The notes under the pieces: generated by a model
Database searches by the model: none
Told to the model about the DNA's origin: nothing
What the model saw: only the letters and a program-made list of their open reading frames with translations
Position numbers and translations under genes: made by a program
In this document: in pieces, positions 25,804-36,800 of the stretch
Position numbering within the stretch: the first letter of the stretch is position 1
Layout: each line of letters starts with the position of its first letter
Source of the DNA: Pachypanchax playfairii
Lineage: Eukaryota > Chordata > Actinopteri > Cyprinodontiformes > Aplocheilidae
Direction: 5' to 3'
Assembly: GCA_006937955.1 (NCBI GenBank)
Contig: SSNP01000130.1
Span: 1,294,621-1,358,620 of the forward strand
DNA: 64,000 bases

Positions 25804-26929
25804 AGGGGTTATGACATCAAAATGCACTTTTTTGAGGTTTTTGGGGTATATCATGATGTGTTGTGCACTGATGAGGCCGTGTGAACGTCCAAAGCGAGTA
25901 TCAAAGTTCCCGTTTGTGGGCGGTCCGCTTTGTTTCATATTTAAAAAACGGTTGAATCGGAAAGCACCATTTTTTCCTACGTGGCATTTCATCCTACGTA
26001 TTTCATAGCGTCCAATAAAAGTGCACAGTGAAGTAAACAGTCCAACCCCCCACCCCAACTCCCCCCACCCCCAGCCCATACACCGGTAGCTGCGTTGCGC
26101 TAGCTTGTGCTGCTGCTCTTGAGAAGAGATGACTACGCAAACGGGGACCTGTTGTGTCCAAGGATGCTCAACCCATGCTGGAAGTTTCCACTCACTCCCG
26201 AAGGATGAAAAAACTAGAGAAGAGTGGCTGAAGTTCATTTATGGAGAAGTGCCACGCAGTTATAACCTCAATTAGAAAATATGTTCAGCTCACTTCACGG
26301 AGGACTGCTTGAATTCAAGTTGGGATTGTCAAAGAAACTGATTTTAATTAAAAATTCTTTACCAACCCTGAAGGAGGCAACCACATCGTCAATACCCATA
26401 AGCTTATTTATTTAATAAAATGCTGCCTTGCCTGATAAACGTTTGTTCGTGGTCTGAAGAGTTCATGATGCTAGCATGTGATAGCCGCTCTAGCAACAAT
26501 GTCGGTGAGCAACAGGTTTATCATGAAGGTGAATCTATTTTCATTGATAACATCTGACAGCACTGTTTATTCGCTCATGTGATTAGTTGAGTTTTATGTG
26601 TTCACCCCTCCGTCTTCCTCAGAAGACGTTTCAGGCTCGAACATATACGGTTGTAAACGTCCACTCGCCATGTTACTGGACTGTTGACGGAGCTGAGAAG
26701 AAAGGCTTGCTGCGGGCAATGGTTGTAGCCAATCAGAGCGAAGTCAGCCAGGGAGACCCACATATCATTAATGAAAGGAACCGTGTTGCTGAGAAGAGGA
26801 TTCTGACCTGCCCGTACACCCCCGCCGTGTTAGTTTTTTAATCAAATTCTTTTGTGAGTTGACATATGCGGGCATATCTACTACATGAAATAGCTTTACG
26901 CCAGTTTAAACAGTGATGTCATCACACCT
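25804..26929 (+). mobile_element. Kolobok-type DNA transposon relic (TTAA target duplication, THAP remnant)
   Basis: The ends are AGGGGTTATGACATCA (left) and, inverted, AGGTGTGATGACATCA (right), 14 of 16 identical, each bounded by TTAA (25800-25803 and 26930-26933). Inside, at 26129, a broken reading frame encodes a THAP-type zinc finger. TTAA duplications and a THAP domain in the transposase are known marks of the Kolobok superfamily. At about 1.1 kb it is far shorter than an autonomous element and keeps only the start of the coding region. Confidence 0.8.
26129..26400 (+). pseudogene. Broken THAP zinc-finger gene fragment within the Kolobok element
   Basis: From ATG 26129 the frame gives MTTQTGTCCVQGCSTHAGSF, then HSLPKDEKTREEWLKFIYG, a TAG stop at about 26273, then in the same frame KICSAHFTEDCL. 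This matches the THAP C2CH layout: C-x(n)-C near the start, the invariant tryptophan in EEWLKF, and C-S-A-H-F. A further frameshift precedes SLPTLKEATT, which sits where the proline-containing box ending the domain is expected. The stop and frameshift show it is not functional in this copy. Confidence 0.75.
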
Positions 26930-29900
26930 TTAACTGTTCCTCTAATAACCTCTTTTTTTCTTTTATCTAAAAACATAATTTGTGTGTTTTAGGTGAAGGT
27001 GTGCAACGAATAGAAAGAATGAAGACAGTTCCTCATGAGGGAAAGTTGCATGTTCAAACAGAAATGCATGGAAAAGATCATTAAAGACTTCACCACCGTA
27101 ACCAGCCTCGGTGAAGTGTGTTTTCAGGGATGCGGCCGTCCCTTGATGACTGTAGCAGGGACGAAAGGGGAGGAAGTCAGACGGCCATGAAGGATTTATC
27201 CCAGATTGTGTATGGAACACACACACACACATGCACACACACACTGACAGACTGAACATGGATGTAAATAGAGGCTATCCTCGAAATCTGTAGAACAGAT
27301 GGAGCAATTGTTTCCATGTTTCCATCCTTTGAACAGACAAACATGCTCAGGGAAATCTTTCAGTTCTTTCTTTTGTCTTTCAGAAAAACAAGGAATACAT
27401 TTTTTTTTTTTTTAAATGATCATAAAACCATTGAAGCTGAAAAGGTCAGTGAAAAATCGTCTGCCATGTTGTGACGTCATTGCGTCTTGGCTTGGTCAGT
27501 GTTAGTGTGTACGCAAATAAACATGGAGAGTGACCGAAACAGAGATTTCAGTGAAAATTAAATAATATTTCAGAAGAAATTGGAGAAAATGAGTTTGTTA
27601 AATTCTTGCTCAAACTGGATGATCCACATTCTTCAAAAGATCTCCAAACTCAATCGGTTTATGAAGAAAACAGACTTTCATTAAAACGTCTGATCTGTTC
27701 TCTGTCCGGGTTCCTTCTCGCTTAAATCTCCTGCTGTTGGTTCACTCTGTGTGTGGCAGACAACCGCACCCACATTAAAAAGTCAGTATTCTTTTTAAAA
27801 AGTGAAGACCTCCCTCATGTCAGTATGATCTATTTGAGCAGTTACATTCATATCCGGAGATGACTTTGTGTTCCGGTTCTGGAGGGCAGACCCTCATCAT
27901 GTGGGTGGGACTGATTGGAAATGACCAATCATTTGCAGGTCAGTGCTGCCATCCAAACAGTCAAAAGTCAGATTTAGCCATCACTGATAAAACTGTGCAT
28001 GCAGATGGTTGAATATACCCAAGTGATGAGTTTCATGCTTGATGTGGTTTTTGCATTTTTTTAATTACATACTCTCTGTTACAGCCAAAGCTGCAAAAGG
28101 GATAATGGTCTAGGTTGACAAATAATACAATCCTTAATACTCCATATTGTGCTCCATGTGCAAAGATTCTGGTTTTTGTAGACCCTATTTCATGCTTTCT
28201 CCTCCTTTTTCTTAATTGTTTCTCCTATTGTATTTTTCACGTCCTTGTTTGCTTTCCTCCTTGTTTCCTTCCCTGCAGGTGTGTCTGGAGGCTGGACACT
28301 CGGTTGTCCCCCGCCTTCAGTTCAGGTGCTGCTACTGCTGATGCAAGTTAACACCTCAATTTCATCCCGTTGCATCAGAAATGTTTCTTAATCTGGGCTC
28401 CATCCACTACTTTGTGAAAGCGAGATATTTGTGGTTACAATCGAGAAATCCTTGGTGTGGCTTATCAGAAATCTCCTGAGAATCTGGTAAAAAGTATCTG
28501 CACTTGTGTTTGAGAAACAGATCCGATGTCTGTCTCTCTTCTGATGAGCACCACTCAACAGCTAGTCTGAATCCTGTGTATCTAGACTGATTCCTGTGGA
28601 AGTACAAACCAGTACCTGGTAGAACAAAGGCTTGCCTGTTTTCCACCTTCATACCTGCTTCATTGACTCACGTGTGCTCCTCGCCACCTCTGTCCTCTGA
28701 TGTAGATTAAATCCATTTCATGCAACAATTAAGTCAAATAGATCAAATTTGCTTTTGACACACGGATCTGTTCATTTGGGTTTTGTTTGACACGTAGAAG
28801 CGACTCGTATGAACTGCTTTAACCTGAACCCCAAATCCTTGACTGTGAAATTCTTGCAGGTTTGTTGAACACAGTAAAACAGATACAAGACTTTCTATCC
28901 TGCTCCAGTTGAAATCTGAAACCGGTTGCAATTTTTTATTTTTTTTTTGTTAATCCTTGGAGATGTTTGTGAAGAGTCTCAAATCATTCCCGATCACATA
29001 TATGGAATCAATTAACCAGCTGCTTTCCCAACAGTTTGAAGGTTAGATCATTCAGTACGTGCTGTATGTGAAACACTCTTGAGCTCCTCAGTGTAAAAAT
29101 ACTGCTGAATATTTACCCATTTCTGCTTTTACTCCATTATTATGGGATGTCCAGAGGCAATGGCTCTGTATGAAGGAAAGTCTACACATGTTTTATCACA
29201 GACGTCTACAGAGACAAAACTCAACAGTCAAAAACTTCAGATGTTAGCCAAAACATTTTCCCTCCATACATGTTGTTAATGGAAGCAAGATTATCATATA
29301 AACACTTGTATCAGTTTGTAAAACCAATTTGTTTAAAATGCTCACAGGTGCATGTAAACAAATAGTATATTCTGCTCGTACTAATAACAGTATTATGTGG
29401 TGTGAGAGTTCTGCATGTTTGGTGAAAAGAAAAGAAAAATGTCCTGAACTTTAAGGCACAAAGTACAAAATAACTTTTAAAACTACAGTTTTGAAACTTG
29501 CCTAAGTGAATACTCACATTCTCAGAATGAGTCAAAATCTGTTTGAAATGTGGGAAATCCAACAATTAAAAGTACAGACGTTCATCAAAAATACACAAAG
29601 CTAATATGAGTTAATCCAACTAATATCAATTAATAGGCTATGATTACTAATTGGAACATCGTTGATTTGGATTTCAGTGGGGGAGTTTAACACTTTTTAA
29701 CAAGGTATTTGATTTCAGAGTGGAAATGCGTAACGTTTTGTAACATTATGTCTGAAAGTGCAGGAAGCCTGTTTTTAATTTTTGCACTATCCCCATCTGA
29801 CCCATATCTAAAAGTCATTAAAATTCAATTGATCACATTCATTCAGCATACTCCAAAGACTAGAAGTTATAAATGTGCATGTGTATTCAGCTGATTTTCC

Positions 29901-31164
29901 TTGGATACAGTGATACAGGAAATATAAGTACAGTTGTCTTGTACTTTTTCTCTCTCTCTTTTTTTATTGGCCTGTAAGAACTGTATGAGTCAGTAGAAGC
30001 TGAAGGGGGTCTTTCAGTTCAGGGTCAGCCCACTGACACTGTAGAACAATGCCCCAGCTTCTCTGCAAGGGGTTTTGGAGAGATTCCTTAAGATGACATC
30101 AGACTTAGAACACCAGATACAGAGATAGAAAACCAAACTCAGATTTGGTGGAGCAACATGCCAGAACAGAATGCCAACTCAGCATTGTAGGGAAACCCCT
30201 TAAAAACCACTAGTGATTGAGCCCAAAAACCACCTTTAAGACTTTCAGACTTTCCTCAGACACTTTGTGTGAAGGATAAAATCTAATTTGACACTAAATT
30301 ACATGTGTGAACAGGCCCTAATCAGAACAGTTAACACAGTCTGTAAAATCACCTTAAACAAAACATCAGGAACAAGAAGGTGGAGCGTGTTTCAAAATTA
30401 CCTTACCTCAATTCCCGGAGCTGCACTAGTCATGACTTGTTTGTATTACTCTGGAAATACATTAAGATTTGCCTGAACGTTGTTGTGTTTGCATATTAGA
30501 AAACAGTAAAGCCGTAATAATCCTGTATCCTGCATATTCTGTGGGCAGTTTGTGTTAATCCCTGCTGTCTGACACAACATGCATCACCAACATCAGCTGC
30601 AGATTGGTTCAGTTTTACCAGACACAAACTGAACTGTGACACAAAAACTCCATGAATCAGCTAGTAATTATAATTAATTTGATGGTAGAAAAGACGCCCA
30701 CTGCATTTTTAGTTCTAAGACACATTTCAACCGTTTTATACGTCAGTATAATCTGTAAAATTTCAACAATTTCAACGGAAATGGTTGTTTTCATTTCATG
30801 TCAGACATACTTTTACAGTCAAGGTGTATTTACCCAAAGAGTTTAAATCTGAGTCGTAATTTATTTACCCAAAAATGGTCTTACACGGGCTCAGACTAGA
30901 CCAGATTTCCAACACCAATTCAAGCCAAGTGTAGACTGCCAGATTCTCACATAAAGACTTTTGGATGCTTTTCAAGGGCATTTAAGAGAGCATGGCTTCT
31001 GCCAAAAATATGTGCTCCCATTTGTTTAAACCTTAACAAGTCCTGGTAAAAGCAGAACAACGTCATTTACAAGTTTATTTTGGCGGTTCTCTTAAACATG
31101 TCTGCTTTCAGGATGTGGAAGTCTGCCCTTTTATTTATTCTCTTTATTTTCATTGATGATCTTC

Positions 31165-31860
31165 CTCCCTGGGAAGGTCTATGACAGGATCCCGGAGAAG
31201 AGAATCTGACTGATGGTCAAACCTCAGATTCAGGTGGAGGGTTCCCATCCCAGTCACTTAACCCTGGATCAACTCCAAGGATAATAGAAGGTGCAGGTGA
31301 GGTTGCCCAACCAAGGCTTAAGACTATGTCCCTTCTTAAAGTGTCCTGCAGAGGTTATTGAGGAATACCTAGTTTTCAAGTCCCCTACTAAAGACCATAC
31401 AGTCCCTGTTGGAGTGAGAGTTTGACTTTGCTCGCCTGGTAATAATTCTGACTCATTCTGCTATAATTAGACTCACCCTTTGTCACAAATTCTGTTCATA
31501 AATGTTACGATTAAATTTTTTTAGGGATAGCCAAAGGACAGAGGACCTACAGTTCAGTGGTGACTTAGTTGTATTACTGCTTGTTTGTGGGTGATGGTCA
31601 CATTGAGTGTGAAGCAACTGGAATGAAGATTAGCACCTTCAGGTCAGAGGCCATGGTCCTCAACTGGAAAAGGGTGGGTTCCAATTCTGGCAAAGTCATT
31701 TTACCATTCAATGTTCAGTCACCTATATGGTCATGAGCTTTGGATAATGCTCCCAAAAGGCTTCCTCTGCAGAGGGGCTGGACTCAAGAGGAGGACTTGG
31801 GCTGTTAGGAAACAGCTCAGAGTTGCTCCTCATCCAGTTTGAAGTGAACCTCTTCAGGTG
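31165..31860 (+). mobile_element. Degenerate fish LINE reverse-transcriptase relic
   Basis: Recognisable pieces in order are GKVYDRIPEKRI near 31172, a Leu-Phe-like 'TTCTGTTCATAAATGTTACG' segment near 31490 where the family has LFIIFMDR, ECEATGMKISTFRSEAMV at 31605 onward, YGHELW at 31726-31743, and a following CTTCCTCTGCAGAGG segment. This matches the order in the common fish LINE whose protein contains ECEAAGMRISTSKSEAMVL and YGHELWVMTER. The YADD region is lost and there are many stops. Confidence 0.75.
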
Positions 31861-32879
31861 ATTTGATTCATGAAAAGCACAAACAATGTGTCAAAAACAT
31901 GTCTGTCATTTACGATGTTAACTTATGCACATTTTTTAATTAAATTCGTGGGTTTGCATTGCAAAATCCTGGAGCTGAGAAACACCCAGGCAAACTAATC
32001 ACTATGCCATTTAAATTCAACTCTAGCTGCATGTCATTTTTTATTTCTTAAAGCAGTCCTTTAAGATTTGAATTTCTTGTGCAACAATCACTAAATCTGT
32101 GGGTAAATCAGAAGCATATTGGCAGGAAATCTGACACATCATTACCTGAAACCAATTTATTACAAGCACTTTTTTTTATTTTGTCTTTGTGGTAGTGTAA
32201 CATCCAACAATTGTTTGCTTCTTTCTTTCATTATGAAAACTCACACAATGCATGCGCAAAAGCTGTTAGGGATGTTACACACCCAGAAGCTTTTCATCAT
32301 CATCATCATCATTTTGCCTACAGATTTATTATATTAGTGCTCAGTTATTGGGTGTTTTCATCTGTCTGGCTTTTTTAAAGTTGTGACATGTTGGTGATAC
32401 TTTATGTTCCCAGACTGCACAGAAGTATTTTGCCGCCATCTACTGATAGAGTTAAAAGATTATCCATGGTATGAGGGAACTTGTTCAGAACTCTTTGCAG
32501 AACACAAAAAAATAACATCAACAAAATATAGAGGTAAAATTTTTAATAGTTTGATAAAAATGGCTTTTCTTTAAGGATTTTTTTTGCTTGATAGTTGGAC
32601 ATTCAAAAAGATCAGTGTAACTTTAATGCACTTAGTAAACATTAAATACAACAATTTTATCGGTGAAATGTGTTTAAAATAAGAAATAGGCTATATATTC
32701 AATTTAGTTTTACTATAAAGAACCAGTTCATTAAAAAAGTCACTGCAAGGTACTTTACAGAAATATCAAGTCAAATTCATATCAGTTTTCTGGATTCAAA
32801 GTTGGTTTTGTGAAATAATTTAAACCAATTTTAAATGTTAATCAGATACAATTAGTTATGAAATATACTGATCCTATAT

Positions 32880-33105
32880 AAGGAACCAGCCAATTGGGTT
32901 GAATCATCAGTTCAACACAATCCCTCTTCCTGTGCAAGCACAGATTGCAACAGTGAAAAGGAAGGACTCTCTTTTAACAGGAAGAAACCTCCAGCAGAAC
33001 CAGAACCAAGACCTTCTGCCTCAGCCCACTAGGGTCTGAGCTGGCAAGAGAGAGACAGACAAACAATGCTGTCATGTCTATGGAAAGATAAACACAGACA
33101 AAATA
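32880..33105. repeat. Common teleost interspersed repeat (AACAGGAAGAAACCTCCAGC)
   Basis: The segment contains CTTTTAACAGGAAGAAACCT followed by CCAGCAGAACCAG and CTTCTGCCTC, a word order I recognise from many teleost introns. Its boundaries are approximate and its class is unknown. Confidence 0.6.
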
Positions 33106-33250
33106 AATAGCAGCAACAATAATAAACACAAACGTGGAGCGTTAAGACAGCAGAGTGAAGAAATTTGGTCAGTTTATCCCCCAGTAGCCAGCAGCATAAC
33201 TAAAGGGATGGATCAGGACAACTTAATTGTGCAAAAAAGAAAGGAATATA

Positions 33251-33498
33251 TCACATCTCCACTAAAAATCACGCGGGAGAACGCGAAAGTGCATTATTAT
33301 TAATCACAGTGAATGAGCGCAACTTTGCAGCGACAGCGCACAGGTGAGTTGAGGGGAGGGGTTTTACCTACTGCTCACCGTACTGCATTCATGTGCCGTA
33401 AAATAGAATGAACGTTCCTCATCAGTGTTTTGCACGCGACATAAATACACCCGTGATCAGAGCTTTGCACTCCCTCGCCATTTTTGGCGGAGATGTGA
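33251..33498. repeat. CpG-rich inverted-repeat element (putative MITE) upstream of ccdc146
   Basis: TCACATCTCCACTAAAAAT at the left is mirrored by the reverse complement of ATTTTTGGCGGAGATGTGA at the right, with two mismatches. The interior is unusually CpG-rich for this window. The right end also holds the palindrome CCGCC-AAAAA-TGGCG, which includes a YY1-like CGCCATTTT. It could be a MITE or a promoter-proximal CpG island with chance symmetry. It ends about 190 bases before the X-box. Confidence 0.5.
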
Positions 33499-33691
33499 CG
33501 CCACGCGCGAGGAGAAAAAAAAAAGACAAGAAACAATCTCTTGAAAAAAACTAACTAACTGTTACTGTTGTTAAAGTTATATTTAATTCTAATATAAATG
33601 TCTCTCCCCCTTTTTGTAAGGGCTTGTTGAAAGAAATAAAGTAGTTTTTGTGCTCCATGGAAGGCGGTAGCACACAGATTAGTAAAACGTT

Positions 33692-33705
33692 GTTGTCATA
33701 GTAAC
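33692..33705 (+). promoter_or_regulatory. RFX X-box in the ccdc146 promoter
   Basis: GTTGTCATAGTAAC fits every position of the X-box consensus GTHNYYATRRNAAC, the site bound by RFX factors in ciliary gene promoters. It lies 139 bases upstream of the first ccdc146 donor. An ETS-type CCGGAAG follows at 33723-33729. No TATA box is seen, as is usual for ciliary genes. Confidence 0.75.
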
Positions 33706-33739
33706 CACAAAACTCCTTTCATCCGGAAGAGAAAACTGA

Positions 33740-33831
33740 TTTGCTTCTGGCTTTCTACACGGTAAAAAGTTGTACAAAATTCAGTTGAAGAGATTGGCAA
33801 GACAAAAGAGAAGAAATATAAACACTCAACA
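33740..33831 (+). other. ccdc146: ccdc146 first exon (5' UTR, ends with A of the start codon)
   Basis: The donor GTAAGACT begins at 33832. No ATG occurs between the X-box and this donor. Exon 2 begins with TG in the conserved reading frame, so the terminal A would complete an ATG in good context (CAACATGAA). The left boundary is a guess. Confidence 0.5.
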
Positions 33832-36800
33832 GTAAGACTTCACCTTTGTTTTCTTGTTTATTACGCAAAAAATAACATTTTTTAAAAATTGTAGTTTTAA
33901 ACGCAGCATGTTTGTAGCCCGTTGTAGCTACATACTGTTAAAAGAGTTTTATAAAATATATCTTTGATGAGTAACTAAAGGCTTCTTTTTTAATAGTTTT
34001 TAATCCATGACTACCAGACAGAACATAGTTTTAGCTTGTTTAAGCAAGAAAAAAAGCTTTAACGCAAAATGCTTGTTTGTTTCAATGTTTCAAAATAAAA
34101 GCACTTTTCACATCCACTTTTTATTTTCATAATAGGTATACTGACATATTTTCGTTAAATATTATTTCATTATGTTTGTAAATTACTAGCAAACGTTTCT
34201 TCAAAGTTTACTATATTAAAGAACGTTAATCAGTTTTTTGTATTTGGTTCTTTTTACATGCCTTGCTTGTATTTCTGACTTGTTTACTGTTAGGTTTTAT
34301 TGACCAGCTTTATTTGTGTAATTTGCATCAGTGAACGTGTCTGAAGAGCAGGAGAACGGTTCTCCCAGCAGTGATGAAGCTGAGCTTGAACAAGTGGAGG
34401 AAAATCTTGCTCCTCTTGCTAATTTTGCATCCAATGCTTGGCTTCCGGAAGATCGGTCGTCTGCGAGCACTGACATGTCTGCTTGTTCTGCCTTCCAGAT
34501 TTTAGATGAGGTAAAACTCAAAAGCTTTCCTCTTTTGGCAACAGAAACTACCCATTTAATGAAACAGCCTTTTGCATTTTATGACTCCATAATGTTTAGA
34601 ATTGGCACCGTCAATCAATCTGACTTATTTAATAAACCATAAAACAGGGCTATTCAAATCCAGGCCTCAAGGGCCAGTATCCTGCATGTTTTTGGTCTTT
34701 CCCTAATTCAACACACTGGAATCAAATGATGGCTCGTTAGCAGGCCTCTGCAGAACTTTGCCATGTTGAGGAGGAAGTTGGAAAATTTGAATCAGCTGGG
34801 TCGGAGCAGAGACACATCTAAAACATGTTGGGCACCGGCCCTTGAGGCCTGGATTTGAATAGCCCTGCCATAAAATGAAAGTAGGTTTTTTTACATGTAA
34901 AGAAAATGACTTATTATAACTTGAGTTAATCATGGAGATGAGCAGAGGACTGTTTTTATTAACTTTATCATCACGGAGAGTGAATGGACAATAAAGCCAC
35001 AGTTTCACAGTAAAATCATTCATCTTGTGAAATCCACATATCAACTAAATCTTCTGTCTAAAGCATGACTTTGAGTCACCAAACACTGAAACATACACAG
35101 TCATGTCATTTGATTTTTATTCATTTTTTTATTATAAAAAATATGCAGTTTTTTATTTTTTTTATTTTGGGGGTGGCATGACACAGGGTAGGATAAAAAG
35201 AAGGGTGAATATGGTAAATACACACACAAATCTCCAAAAACACACATCCTGACAAAAAATGATTACAATTAAGTATCATTAATGCATGACTATTAACAAT
35301 TTGCCAAACCTACACGCAATATATAAAATCTTTTGATATCACACAGTCAAATAAATACTGTACACTTTCCTAAAAGTCAATTTTTCCATCTTATCTCCTT
35401 TCAGTGTGTATAAAATTGAGTACATGGTGCAATACAGTGTCCTAACACTAGATGGCGGTATTGTACAGATGGCGAATTAAAGTGGATTTTACAGGCGGTA
35501 TGCTGTGTTTCCAGCAATGAGGATAGAAAAACAATCTGAACTGAATGATGTCCTGCTCGATGGCTGCTGACAAAAACAATTTAGCCAAGCATCAGTAATG
35601 CAAACTCTACTGAATTAGTGTAGCACTCAAGAGAAATCTATCAGGCTTCTTTTTTCTTTTTCCTCAGGGAAGTTTTTCTTTAACGTCTGCGATAATGATA
35701 CATTACCAAATCATGCCAATGTAATTAAACAAATGACACTAAAATCTCAACTTCTACAGAGCTTCGCTGAAGATTTATGAAACTGTTTGACCCCCAGCAT
35801 GAAGAGTAATTTTCTGTGCAAAACTGTTTTCATCAGCTACCTCACTGGAGCGCTCGGTTGCTGTTAATTATAAAATCATTTACAGTGGAGAGAAAATGAT
35901 AGCTCATTAGTTTTTACTACTGGTATATGCTGTGCTGCGTCTCTGTGGGGGTTTATAGCGGGAGGCAGCAGGACAAAAGTGGAAAAGTGTCAGTCCTGTG
36001 AAAAATTATTCACCGTAAGCTTCCATGGAATATCACGGCTCCTGTAGGAGGCTGGCTTTTACACCACGTGTCCATTGTTATTCACAGATCATCCATTTTC
36101 TCTTATTATCATTAATACCTCATTTCAAAGACCGCACTCACTGCACCATAATGGCACTCTGAGATATTTAACAATTCATTTGTTAGCACTGCATTCAAAC
36201 TGTGTAGTCTGCTTTTCATGTACTTGTAGGCTATTCATGTAAAGATGTGTGCAGATGAATAATTACAGGAAATTTTCCATATTTATTTTTGTTTTTCTCC
36301 CTTGTGTTCTCCACTGTTGATCTGTTCTTAAGGAGCATAGTTTTTGGGCCGTATCATCATCTTGACCGTTTTAAAAGCCTGCCTGTAGTTAGTGGGGTAG
36401 TACTCTGTTGACATGTTGTGCCACGTTCCCCAGAAGATTCCATTCCGGACCCCCTTGTACCTCTTGTGATAGTATTTCCCGTTGAGGTTGGCCGACATGC
36501 AGGCGTCAAACCACCAGCCGGAGCTGTAGTAGCCACCGCAGTTTCCAGATGGGTACATATCGTTGTCGCGGTCGGGTGTAGAGAAGAACTTCTGGTCGTG
36601 GTTGAAGTGCTTGTTGAAACTCATGGCGTTGCCGGCGGTCCCACTACAACGATACATTCATATATCAGATATGGTCTATTTTTAAAAATGCTATTTGTTT
36701 CACACATGTAAACTCAGACTGTACCTGTATCCGCTGATCGAGATCCGGTAGCGAAGGTACTCGTTAGACACGTAGAACTGGTCGTACTTTGCATATTCCC

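Larger units (their letters stand above)
16600..33240. other. Intergenic region between divergent lrrc17 and ccdc146, no supported gene
   Basis: Both strands were read for conserved domains and exon-like frames with splice sites. Only repeat relics, listed separately, were supported. Open frames here are short, lack recognisable domains, or coincide with repeats. Regulatory elements of lrrc17 and ccdc146 may lie here but cannot be identified by eye. Confidence 0.6.

Noticed and set aside
25783..26238. 151-codon minus-strand open frame
   Set aside because: It runs opposite to the THAP fragment across the Kolobok element end; a shadow frame in repeat DNA.
28270..28350. Possible exon after CCCTGCAG
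   Set aside because: The short frame ends in a stop, has no donor with coding on both sides and no recognisable homology.
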